Shown piece after piece: positions 7,025 to 14,685 of a stretch of DNA of 47,253 nucleotides (the stretch's first letter is position 1; every line of letters begins with the position of its first letter). Origin of the DNA: Bacillota bacterium (GTDB lineage Bacteria > Bacillota > Clostridia > Saccharofermentanales > Saccharofermentanaceae); NCBI GenBank assembly GCA_023397475.1, contig JAEWUD010000041.1, positions 1-47,253 of the forward strand, read 5' to 3'. A model generated the notes under the pieces. That model was not told the origin of the DNA and ran no database searches. It saw only the letters and a program-made list of their open reading frames with translations. The position numbers and the translations under genes were made by a program.

Positions 7025-9625
7025 ATGAAGCTGGCGTTTTCCACAATTGGCTGCCCCGACTGGTCATGGACGGAGATTTACTCGATGGCATCTGACCTCG
7101 GGTACAACGGAATTGAGATCAGAGGTCTCGGAGAAGAGATCACCGCGGCGCGCGCGAAGCCCTTCCTTCCGGAAGAGATCGATCATACATTACGCACATT
7201 GGCATCTCTTTCTCTGGAGATTCCCTGTCTGTCATCGAATGCAGTTCTCTGTACACCGGAAGGGGCGGCTCTTGCCCCGGCGGAGATCGGTGAATATATC
7301 GCTCTGGCCCAGAAGCTCGGCGCTTCGTACATCCGCATTCTTGGAGACGCCAATCCGGCACCCGCGGGAGACGTGGATGACGATCGTTTAGCGACACTTC
7401 TTCGCGAACTCGCTGTTCCGGCTCTTGCGGCGGGGGTTACCCTCCTCGTGGAATCCAATGGTGTTTTCGCGGATACGAAGCGTCTTCGCAACCTGATCGA
7501 GAAGGTCAACAGCCCTGCCGTCCGCGTCCTGTGGGACGTACACCATCCTTTTCGCTATTTCTCGGAGACGCCGGAGACCACGTGGTCGAACATCGGGGAT
7601 CTCGTCTCCTATATCCATATGAAGGACTCCCTCGTCACCGGCGAAGGGAAGATCCGATACCAGATGGCCGGAAGCGGAGACCTTCCCCTGGGGGCGATTT
7701 TCGCGACGTTGGCCCGTGCCGGCTATGACGGCTACGTCTCCCTCGAATGGGTCAAGCGCTGGTCCGGTGAGCTGGAAGACGGATCGGTCGTGTTCCCGCA
7801 GTTCGCCTGGTACGCCAGAGGGCTCGAGGCGGCCGTCGCAACGGTTACGGATGAGAAATCGATGACCGAGGTTCGACCGATCCCTCACGGTGCACGTCTC
7901 GAACCGATCACATCCTCCGAGATTCTGTATGTCGAACGCGAGAACGGTGAGCGTCTTTTCGAGAAGGATATCCTGATCGATCTTACCTTCGGACAGTTGC
8001 TTGAGACGGTTGCGGAACGTTTCCCCCAGAATACCGCATTCGCATACACGACGAGAGATTACACGAGGACCTACGCACAATTCCTTGAGGAGGTTGACCG
8101 GACGGCCCGCATGTTCCTCGCAATGGGCGTCAAGAAGGGCGATCACGTCGCGATCTGGGCGACGAACACGCCGCACTGGTTCCTGACCTTCTGGGCGGCC
8201 GTTCGTATCGGAGCGGTCCTTGTTACCGTGAACTCTTCTTATAAGATTCATGAGGCGGAGTATCTCCTGCGTCAGTCAGATACCCACACGCTCGTCATGA
8301 TTGACGGTTATAAAGACGCGGACTATGTCGCGATCATGAACGAGATCTGTCCCGAGCTCAAGTCTTCTGAACCCGGCAAATTGAAGAGTACGAGACTTCC
8401 GATGCTCAAGAACGTCATCACCACAGAGTCCCATCAACCCGGTTGCTACTTCTGGGATGACGCGCAGACCCTGGCATTGAACTTCCCGGAGAATACGATT
8501 CGCGACATGCAGAAGACCCTCGACAAGGACGAGGTCTGCAATATGCAGTACACCTCCGGAACGACAGGATTCCCGAAGGGCGTCATGCTGACGCATTACA
8601 ACGTCGTTAACAACGGCAAGTGCATCGGCGACTGTATGGATTTGACGACGGCCGACCGGTACCTCATCCAGGTACCGATGTTCCACTGCTTCGGCATGGT
8701 CTTGTCGATGACATCCTCGATGACGCATGGATCTACCATGGTTCCCGTCGAAGTATTCAGCCCCGCGAAATGTCTGAACGCGATCCATGAACGCAAGATC
8801 ACGGCCGTCAACGGAGTTCCGACGATGTTTATCGCGTTGCTGGAGCATCCGGATTTCGAAAACACCGACACATCCCACCTTCGCACCGGAATCATGGCCG
8901 GCTCGCCGTGCCCGATTCCCGTCATGGAGGCCGTCGTCGATAAGATGAATATGACGGATATAACGATCGTCTTCGGACAGACCGAGAGCTCCCCCGGATG
9001 CACACAGAGCCGTGTCGGCGATCCTCTGGAGGTGCGCGTCGGAACCGTCGGTCGTCCGTTGCCGGGTGTCGAGTGCAAAATTGTCGATCCCGCGACGAAC
9101 GAAGACTTGCCGGACAATACGCCGGGCGAATTCGTCGCGAGGGGTTACAATATCATGCGCGGCTATTACAAGATGGCGGAGGCGACGAAGGCGGCGATCG
9201 ATGAGGGCGGATGGCTCCATACGGGCGATCTGGCCATTCGCACACCGGAGGGGAACTACAAGATCACCGGTCGCATCAAGGACATGATCATCCGCGGCGG
9301 AGAGAATATCTATCCCAAGGAGATCGAGGAATTCCTCTACACGCATCCGGCTGTTCGCGACGTACAGGTCATCGGAGTTCCCGACAAGACATACGGCGAA
9401 GAGATCATGGCCTGTGTCATCAAGAAAGAAGGCGCCGAAATTACATCGGAAGAACTCAAGGACTTCGTTCGCACACATATGGCGAAGCACAAGACACCGA
9501 AATACATCTCCTTCGTCACCGAGTTCCCCATGAACGCCGCCGGCAAGATCCTGAAGTACAAGATGCGCGAAGATGCGGTTCGCGACCTGAATCTGCAGGC
9601 AGACGCCGCGATCGAGACAGCGTAA
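7025..9625 (+). CDS. Fusion of xylose-isomerase-type TIM barrel and AMP-dependent acyl-CoA synthetase
   Basis: 866 residues, ATG 7025 behind GGAGG. Residues 1 to about 275 are a sugar-phosphate isomerase/epimerase (AP endonuclease 2 fold) domain: opening KLAFSTIGCPDW, then LVESNG, LWDVHHP, YIHMKDS and VSLEWVKRW supply typical metal-site Glu, Asp and His. Residues from about 300 form a complete adenylating enzyme: P-loop YTSGTTGFPKG at 509-519, GQTESSPG, HTGDLA, GRIKDMIIRGGENIYP and the catalytic lysine at about 841 in NAAGKILK. The ligase half resembles medium/long-chain acyl-CoA synthetases. The reading frame is intact, so this is a genuine fusion. The product linking an isomerase to acyl activation is unknown. 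No operon partner. Confidence 0.9.
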   Translation: MKLAFSTIGCPDWSWTEIYSMASDLGYNGIEIRGLGEEITAARAKPFLPEEIDHTLRTLASLSLEIPCLSSNAVLCTPEGAALAPAEIGEYIALAQKLGASYIRILGDANPAPAGDVDDDRLATLLRELAVPALAAGVTLLVESNGVFADTKRLRNLIEKVNSPAVRVLWDVHHPFRYFSETPETTWSNIGDLVSYIHMKDSLVTGEGKIRYQMAGSGDLPLGAIFATLARAGYDGYVSLEWVKRWSGELEDGSVVFPQFAWYARGLEAAVATVTDEKSMTEVRPIPHGARLEPITSSEILYVERENGERLFEKDILIDLTFGQLLETVAERFPQNTAFAYTTRDYTRTYAQFLEEVDRTARMFLAMGVKKGDHVAIWATNTPHWFLTFWAAVRIGAVLVTVNSSYKIHEAEYLLRQSDTHTLVMIDGYKDADYVAIMNEICPELKSSEPGKLKSTRLPMLKNVITTESHQPGCYFWDDAQTLALNFPENTIRDMQKTLDKDEVCNMQYTSGTTGFPKGVMLTHYNVVNNGKCIGDCMDLTTADRYLIQVPMFHCFGMVLSMTSSMTHGSTMVPVEVFSPAKCLNAIHERKITAVNGVPTMFIALLEHPDFENTDTSHLRTGIMAGSPCPIPVMEAVVDKMNMTDITIVFGQTESSPGCTQSRVGDPLEVRVGTVGRPLPGVECKIVDPATNEDLPDNTPGEFVARGYNIMRGYYKMAEATKAAIDEGGWLHTGDLAIRTPEGNYKITGRIKDMIIRGGENIYPKEIEEFLYTHPAVRDVQVIGVPDKTYGEEIMACVIKKEGAEITSEELKDFVRTHMAKHKTPKYISFVTEFPMNAAGKILKYKMREDAVRDLNLQADAAIETA

Positions 9626-9633
9626 GAATGACG

Positions 9634-9840
9634 AGCGAGCGTTTTTCTCGCTCGCTGGTCCTCGTGGTTCAGTCGAGGGCGCTATTTGTTTGTTATCTAG
9701 GATTCTCAGCGCCCTCGCTTCACCACTTGCGGAGGCGAGCTCGATAAAATGCTCGCTCGTCATGGCAACGGTAACCGGTAGTGTTGTGGGCGGATTCGAG
9801 CTCGATAAAATGCTCGCTCGTCATGGCAACTCAACCTTGA
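9634..9840. repeat. GC-rich palindromic element with a 34-bp direct repeat
   Basis: Two nested hairpins follow the fusion gene: AGCGAGCG / CGCTCGCT (9634-9656) and CGAGGGCGCT / AGCGCCCTCG (9674-9717). A 34-bp segment beginning CGAGCTCGATAAAATGCTCG and ending CATGGCAAC then occurs twice, at 9736-9769 and 9797-9830. The first copy continues into GGCAACGGTAAC, the same ending as the elements at 31.9-32.2 kb. The first hairpin may also end transcription of the gene upstream. Confidence 0.75.
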
Positions 9841-9913
9841 GATGCTCCTGTCGATATAGGTATAATCGCCCCTCTGAATCGAAGAATTCAGGGGGGCGTT
9901 CCTATGAGAATAG

Positions 9914-10225
9914 ATTCGTATGTGCGCCGGCCATCGCAGAGCGGTTATTTGTCAATGATGCACATACGAAACAGGCACCTTCACGGGTTTTCGTATGTGC
10001 GGGGGCGATCTCAGAGCGGTTATTTGTCAATGATGCACATACGAAACCGGCACCTTCACGGGTTTTCGTATGTGCGCTAGCCATCGCTGAGCGATTATTT
10101 GTCATTGATGCACATACGAAACCGGCTCCTTCATGGGTTTTCGTATGTGCGCAAGCCATCGCAGAGAGGTTATTTATCAATGATGCACATACGAAACCGG
10201 CTCCATCACGGGTTTTCGTATGTGC
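9914..10225. repeat. 75-bp palindromic repeat array (family 1), 4 units plus terminal arm
   Basis: Left arms ATTCGTATGTGC/TTTCGTATGTGC start at 9914, 9989, 10064, 10139 and 10214; right arms GCACATACGAAA at 9960, 10035, 10110 and 10185. Here the loop reads in the opposite orientation to array 1 (TTATTTGTCAATGATGC). After 10225 the repeat decays into a partial copy. Confidence 0.95.
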
Positions 10226-10527
10226 GCCGGCCATCCCAATGCGTAGCAAAGTTAATGATTACGTACCAGAACCACGAGAAAATGCCTTCTCGTAAGTGAT
10301 CATTGACAACAAAGTCATCGGACGATCAACGCGCATGGGAATTCAAAGGGAATAGACTGTTTCATATGTGCTGAATTTCGGGAGGCACTGTGTAATCCTC
10401 ACCATGCGCCGCCACCGAACGGATTTGTGGGCGAAAACAAGGTGCCAACTCAATATGGCTGCTCTTTGCTGCTCTTAGAATTGTTTTTCGCGTCAACGAT
10501 CAGGCGGGCATACGAGTATCCGAAGCC
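10226..10527. other. Intergenic stretch with no recognisable gene
   Basis: Contains a decayed end of the repeat array, a hairpin-like ACGAGAAAATGCCTTCTCGT at 10274-10293, and a GCCGCCACC / GGATTTG segment shared with the flank of the first array. I see no coding sequence or promoter I can support. Confidence 0.4.
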
Positions 10528-11244
10528 CTAAGTTCTCTCAACCACTGTCCCGACTTCGGTCAACCGCTTCTCGTAGAGCCAGAAGAGTCCCTTTCGCCAT
10601 TGCGCTGAACCGATTCTTGCGAATCCGAGTTTCTTATACATGGCAAGTGCGGCCGGGTTTTGCGTGAAGGCATCGAGGCGGATTGCCCCGGCTCCTTCGG
10701 CCAGACATATTGCCTCGATCTCATGCATCGTTCTTGTTCCGACGCCTTGACCGCCGAAGTCCGGATGGACGCATAATCGATGGATGATGCGAAAAGGAAG
10801 GTCCGGGTATTGCCAGGCACCGGTGAGACACTCCTCATCGAACTGCTCATTCAGTACAAAGACCACCGCAGCGATTCCGTCGATTCTGCCAATCCACATC
10901 TCTCCTGCGGCGATATCCGCGCATAGGAGTTCGGGTTTTGCCGGGTAGAGCTCATCCCATTGGTGAATTCCGCGCTGTTCCATTGCTTTTATTGCATCGA
11001 TGTACAGAGCAAGAATTTCCTCCAAATCTTCCGCACACGCTTTCGAGATAAGTAGGGGCTTTTTATCGGCAGAAGAAGAGGTAGCTTTCGATAGAAGAAG
11101 GGGCTTCTTATCGGCAGAAGAAGGGGTAATTTTCGATAGAAGAAGGGCCGGCTTATCGGGTGAAGAAGGGATAGTTTTCGAGAGAAGCAGGGGCAACCGT
11201 TCGCCAGAAGAAGGTGGAGCTTTTCGAGAGAACGAAGGCAACAT
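10528..11244 (-). CDS. GNAT acetyltransferase with N-terminal tandem repeats
   Basis: 238 residues. The last 170 or so are an ordinary GNAT domain (LLISKACAEDLEEILALY, motif A LCVHPDFGGQGVGTRTM, AMYKKLGF). The first 65 residues are four imperfect copies of a 15-residue unit (LLLSKTIPSSPDKPA, LLLSKITPSSADKKP type) leading into the first beta strand of the domain, which itself begins with the same LLISK sequence. This looks like in-frame tandem duplication of 45 bp at the 5' end of an ancestral gene. The ATG at 11244 shares its A with the TGA stop of the gene upstream (TGATG) behind TGAGGA, so translation is probably coupled. It is the third gene of the vanY-like operon; substrate unknown. Confidence 0.8.
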   Translation of the reverse strand: MLPSFSRKAPPSSGERLPLLLSKTIPSSPDKPALLLSKITPSSADKKPLLLSKATSSSADKKPLLISKACAEDLEEILALYIDAIKAMEQRGIHQWDELYPAKPELLCADIAAGEMWIGRIDGIAAVVFVLNEQFDEECLTGAWQYPDLPFRIIHRLCVHPDFGGQGVGTRTMHEIEAICLAEGAGAIRLDAFTQNPAALAMYKKLGFARIGSAQWRKGLFWLYEKRLTEVGTVVERT

Positions 11245-12182
11245 CAGGAAATATCCTCAGGCCGCAGCGGCACTTGATCATAATATTCTTCGAGCGTCTG
11301 TCCGGACGCGTAGAGCGCGAGCGCAAGCTCTGTCCCGACGTAACGATAGTGCCACGGTTCGTATGCGTAGCCTGTTATTTCGGTCTTGTCGCGCGGATAG
11401 CGCATGATGAATCCGTATTCGGCGCAATGTTCCGCGACCCATGCCCCGGCCGTCGTCTCGGCAAAACCGCTGCTGATCTCCCGGACGCCCGTCGTGCTGA
11501 TATCAATTGCCAGGCCGAGATTGTGCTCGGAACGGCCTTCCAGCGCATTCTTGGAGCAGCAGTATCCGATTCCGCGCTTGGCGACGGATTTCGCGAAAAG
11601 CTTCGCCTGCTCCTCCCACGTGCGATAAGCGGAGCACAGGTATAAGGTATATCCGGTCGCTTCCTCGCAGTCTTCGCGCATCCGATCCCATGCCTCATCG
11701 GCCTCGGGTCGCACGCGTTGATCATCCGAAGATTCGGCGTCTACCAGTTCGGGAACATAGTCTTCGGGGATCGCGAAATACTTATTGACCAGGACAGTCA
11801 GATCTTCGGGATTTTCAACAATCTGAGGAATTATCGTATTGGGATCGGCATATCCGTCATACCAGGTAATGGTATCCGGAGGTTGCGGCGTCGGTGTAGG
11901 AGAAGGCGTCGGTGTCGGAGATGGAGTAGGTGACGGCGGCGTGGGGGTAGGTGTTGCCGTCGGAATTGGCGTTGGCGCATCTGTGGGAACAGCCGTATAT
12001 GCGGGAGAGATTGCTGTCGCAGTCTCCGAATCATCTCTCGAAGACATCGGAGAGGCGAGCGTCTGACATGAACTCGCAGATGTCATCATCGATGAGAACA
12101 GTATCGCGAAAACACCCGCCCGCAGGAGTTGATGTCTGCGTTTGTGACCTGCTGTGCCATATATCCCGCTCTCCCGGATCAT
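11244..12182 (-). CDS. VanY-family D-alanyl-D-alanine carboxypeptidase, lipoprotein-like
   Basis: About 312 residues from ATG 12182, selected for its GAGG site and for being 8 bp after the upstream stop. An N-terminal hydrophobic segment ends in SASSC, a possible lipobox. A Thr/Pro linker (PTPTPSPTPTP) spans about residues 55-100 and is followed by a peptidase M15B domain. Zinc and catalytic motifs are SEHNLGLAID and EPWHYRYVG, as in VanY. Such enzymes trim the terminal D-Ala from peptidoglycan stems on the outer face of the membrane. It is a close paralogue of the next gene upstream in the operon, evidently a tandem duplication. Confidence 0.85.
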   Translation of the reverse strand: MIRESGIYGTAGHKRRHQLLRAGVFAILFSSMMTSASSCQTLASPMSSRDDSETATAISPAYTAVPTDAPTPIPTATPTPTPPSPTPSPTPTPSPTPTPQPPDTITWYDGYADPNTIIPQIVENPEDLTVLVNKYFAIPEDYVPELVDAESSDDQRVRPEADEAWDRMREDCEEATGYTLYLCSAYRTWEEQAKLFAKSVAKRGIGYCCSKNALEGRSEHNLGLAIDISTTGVREISSGFAETTAGAWVAEHCAEYGFIMRYPRDKTEITGYAYEPWHYRYVGTELALALYASGQTLEEYYDQVPLRPEDIS

Positions 12183-12190
12183 GTCGCGCC

Positions 12191-13087
12191 TCAACAATCC
12201 GGCCAGTTTTCCGGCAGGATCTGCGGCTTGCCGTAGTACTCTTCGAGCGTCATCCCCGATTCGTACATCGCCGTCGCAATCTCTACACCGACATACCGGT
12301 AATGCCAGGCCTCGTATCCGTAACCGGTGATTGCGCCCTTTTCGCGGGGGTACCGCAGGATAAATCCATAGAGATGGCCGTTCTCGGCGACCCATTGGCC
12401 TGCCTTGGTCTCGGCAAATTCATCACGAATCTCGGGGTCATCGGCGGTGTTAATATCGAGAGCGAGGCCGAGACAATGTTCGGAACGACCCTGATAAGCG
12501 TTCTTTTCGCAAACTTTGTCGATCCCTCGTCGTACGATCGCGTTCGAAAAGCTATATGTCTGGTCGCCATACGAGCGGTAGCCGGAAACGAGATACAGCT
12601 GATAACCGGTGTCCTCGAGACAAGCGGCGCGCATGAGATCCCAAGCGTCATCGGCTTCGGGACGAAGTCGCTGGCCGTTCGATGACTCCGCATAGACCAG
12701 CTCGGGAACGTAGTCTTCCGGCATGGAATAGTACTTATTTATCAGAACTCCGATGTCTTCGGGGTTTGTGACAACTTCAGCGCGGATCGATCTCGGATCA
12801 ACGTACCCGTAGTACCAGACCGGCTCGGGGAGAATTGGTTCAATATATTCCGGCTCCGGAGTGGGCGTAGGGGTCGGCGTCGGCGTTGGCGATGGGGTTG
12901 GCGTCGGTGTGGACGTCGGAGTCGGAACCGTCATCTCTGCCGAAGTTGTCACGGCAATCGTACCCGAAGATAATGTCGGACGGTCATATTCAGGAACGGA
13001 CACATCGGTGGGACGCGAACAGGCCGCAATCAGGACGAGCAGGGTGCAGGAGAAAAAAAGAAGCAGAGCATAACGATGATGACGCAC
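12191..13087 (-). CDS. VanY-family D-alanyl-D-alanine carboxypeptidase lipoprotein
   Basis: About 298 residues. I chose GTG 13087 over GTG 13096 because TGAGG lies 8 bases before the former and nearly touches the latter. The signal peptide ends in LIAAC, a good lipobox. A TPTPTPSPTP linker (about residues 55-80) spans the wall space. The M15B domain carries SEHCLGLALDIN and EAWHYRYVG, with ARG-type support from SGYRS. It is first in a three-gene minus-strand operon with its paralogue and a GNAT gene. Presence of two VanY-like enzymes does not by itself imply glycopeptide resistance; no vanHAX or two-component system is here. Confidence 0.88.
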   Translation of the reverse strand: MRHHRYALLLFFSCTLLVLIAACSRPTDVSVPEYDRPTLSSGTIAVTTSAEMTVPTPTSTPTPTPSPTPTPTPTPTPEPEYIEPILPEPVWYYGYVDPRSIRAEVVTNPEDIGVLINKYYSMPEDYVPELVYAESSNGQRLRPEADDAWDLMRAACLEDTGYQLYLVSGYRSYGDQTYSFSNAIVRRGIDKVCEKNAYQGRSEHCLGLALDINTADDPEIRDEFAETKAGQWVAENGHLYGFILRYPREKGAITGYGYEAWHYRYVGVEIATAMYESGMTLEEYYGKPQILPENWPDC

Positions 13088-13150
13088 AAAACACACCTCA
13101 TTTTCGGGATTTCTCTCCTAGTATAACGCAGAGGAGAAAAGACCGCCATA

Positions 13151-13179
13151 TTGACAGGGGCATTGGCAAATTCTATAAT
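13151..13179 (+). promoter_or_regulatory. Promoter of the riboflavin transporter gene
   Basis: A perfect TTGACA (13151-13156) and TATAAT (13174-13179) are separated by 17 bp, with transcription expected to start near 13186, just ahead of the FMN riboswitch. Confidence 0.9.
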
Positions 13180-13188
13180 TACCCACAG

Positions 13189-13314
13189 AAGAACTTCGGG
13201 GCGGGGTGTGATTCCCCACCGGCGGTGATGCGGCGACAAGAGCCGACAAGCCCGCGAGCGCAAGCTGGACCGGTGAGATTCCGGTGCCGACGGTATAGTC
13301 CGGATGGTAGAAGT
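13189..13314 (+). ncRNA. FMN riboswitch (RFN element)
   Basis: The conserved blocks of the RFN element are visible in order: CTTCGGGGCGGGGTG, ATTCCCCACCGGCGGT, AGCCCGCGAGC, GACCGGTGAGATTCCGGT, GCCGACGGTATAGTCCGGAT and a closing GGTAGAAG that pairs with the start. FMN binding is expected to favour the terminator at 13359-13393 and shut off the riboflavin transporter gene. Confidence 0.95.
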
Positions 13315-13358
13315 GAACGAAGAATCGCCAGGCGGCGGTTCGCATTTTCTGCTTCATC

Positions 13359-13393
13359 GGCTCTCCCGAATATTTGCGGGGGAGCCTTTTTTT
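13359..13393 (+). terminator. Riboswitch-controlled terminator (attenuator)
   Basis: GGCTCTCCCG pairs with CGGGGGAGCC across an 8-nt loop, followed by seven T. It lies between the FMN aptamer and the ribU start codon, the usual position of the expression platform. Confidence 0.9.
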
Positions 13394-13414
13394 CTCGAAG
13401 ACGAGGAGGAAGAA

Positions 13415-14068
13415 ATGAAGGTTATTGATGAAACATCCGAGAATCCGACATCTGTGAAACCTGCGCTGACAGCGCCCGAGAGATCACGTTCGCGCACAAC
13501 GTACATTGCGCTGATGGGCATCCTGGCTGCTCTATCGGTGGCGATGATGTACATGCTGCAAATCCCATTGATTCCGGCCGCGCCGTTTCTCCTATATGAT
13601 ATGGCGGATATTCCGATTCTGATCGGAACGCTTTTCCTCGGTCCTGCCGCCGGCCTCATACTTACGGTAATCGTCGCTGTCATCCAGGGAGTCACCGTCA
13701 ACGCTTCCGGAAGCATCATCGGAGTGGTTATGCACATCGTCGCAACGGGAGCTTTTGTCCTGACAACGGGCCTTCTGCGAAAAGTAATGACCAAGCACAG
13801 TGTGATCCCAGTGGTCGCCGGAGTGCTTGCGATGACACTGATTATGATCCCCGCCAACTTGATTCTGACTCCGCTTTATACCGGATCGACGGCAGCCGAA
13901 GTCGCCTCGTACCTTGTACCCGCGATCATTCCGTTCAATCTACTGAAGGCGGGGATCAACGGCTCTTTGGCTCTCGGAATTTTCCAGTTGATGAAGCGCG
14001 CGTTTCCCCGTTTCTACCGGGAGCCGCAGCGATTTTCGCGCACGGTCGGCGAAAAGAGGGACGTCTGA
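13415..14068 (+). CDS. ribU: Riboflavin ECF transporter substrate-binding subunit RibU
   Basis: 217 residues from ATG 13415 behind GAGGAGG. After a hydrophilic N-terminus of about 25 residues come five to six membrane segments, with the family features ALMGILAALSVAMMYML, PAAPFLLYDMADIP and NLLKAGINGSLALG. S components bind riboflavin and dock onto the shared EcfAA'T energy module, which is not encoded here. The FMN riboswitch directly upstream makes the ligand assignment secure. The last codons overlap a short direct duplication (14033-14065 repeated at 14090-14122), so the extreme C-terminus may be variable. Confidence 0.93.
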   Translation: MKVIDETSENPTSVKPALTAPERSRSRTTYIALMGILAALSVAMMYMLQIPLIPAAPFLLYDMADIPILIGTLFLGPAAGLILTVIVAVIQGVTVNASGSIIGVVMHIVATGAFVLTTGLLRKVMTKHSVIPVVAGVLAMTLIMIPANLILTPLYTGSTAAEVASYLVPAIIPFNLLKAGINGSLALGIFQLMKRAFPRFYREPQRFSRTVGEKRDV

Positions 14069-14122
14069 TTTCTGCCGTGAGCTGTAGGGCTTTTCGCGAG
14101 CATCGGCGAAAAGAGGGCCGTC
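14033..14122. repeat. Direct duplication overlapping the 3' end of ribU
   Basis: TTTTCGCGCACGGTCGGCGA... at 14033-14065 recurs as TTTTCGCGAGCATCGGCGA... at 14091-14122. The shared core is TCGGCGAAAAGAGGG followed by (A/C)CGTC. The first copy contains the last ribU codons. Confidence 0.65.
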
Positions 14123-14284
14123 CTAAACGATCACTCGTGCCGGGAGGCTGTCTCAGAACAAATATTCAAACTATGAGCCGTCTCAAAACACATACTTGCC
14201 TTGAAGAACAATACTAACTATACTGTCGCAAACCGATAACGATTTCCTTAAAACATTCTCTAACTTAGGGCTAGAATGGCAAGC
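14123..14284. other. Intergenic stretch with GCTGTCTCA-type repeat
   Basis: No gene visible. GGCTGTCTCAGAACA (about 14149) and GAGCCGTCTCAAAACA (about 14177) resemble the arms of the GAGACAGCTCTT hairpin at 46.5 kb and a half copy at 46.09 kb. It is probably a decayed dispersed element. Confidence 0.4.
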
Positions 14285-14400
14285 GCACATACGAAATCTC
14301 GTGACGTGGCCTGTTTCGTATGTGCATCAATGACGAATATTCGCTCTGGGATGTCCAGCGCACATACGAAATCTCGTGATGTGGCCTATTTCGTATGTGC
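14285..14400. repeat. 75-bp palindromic repeat (family 1), one unit plus two half units
   Basis: Right arms GCACATACGAAA at 14285 and 14360, left arms TTTCGTATGTGC at 14314 and 14389, again with 75-bp spacing. The loop is ATCAATGACGAATATTCGCT, a variant of the array 1 loop. Confidence 0.93.
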
Positions 14401-14685
14401 ATCAATGACGAATAATCCTTAGCTGGATCGGTTAACGCTACAATAATTGCGGCAGACATCATTTTCTCGGTATTCATCACACAGGATGAGCTTCCCCCTC
14501 CATAGGATCGGTGATTCTAGCTGCGAAAGCGAGAAATTCGCGACACTACGCCATCGTCATTTGAGATTCTACAGGATCGTCTCTCTACTTTTGTTTTCCT
14601 AGCACAGGTTCGGTTGATTTCTTGGCCGCTCTCCCATAGAATGATTCTATAAATATCAAATAAAGAATAGGTGGGGATAGAGTCG
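14401..14685. other. Intergenic stretch upstream of the GH5 cellulase gene
   Basis: No gene or repeat recognised. The 60 bp before the cellulase start are AT-rich and likely contain its promoter, but no clear consensus pair can be named. Confidence 0.35.

Noticed and set aside
11244..13087. Glycopeptide resistance cluster, from two VanY-like genes here and a VanZ-like gene at 16.7 kb
   Set aside because: No vanHAX ligase genes or VanRS regulators; VanY- and VanZ-like proteins are common housekeeping envelope proteins in Clostridia.
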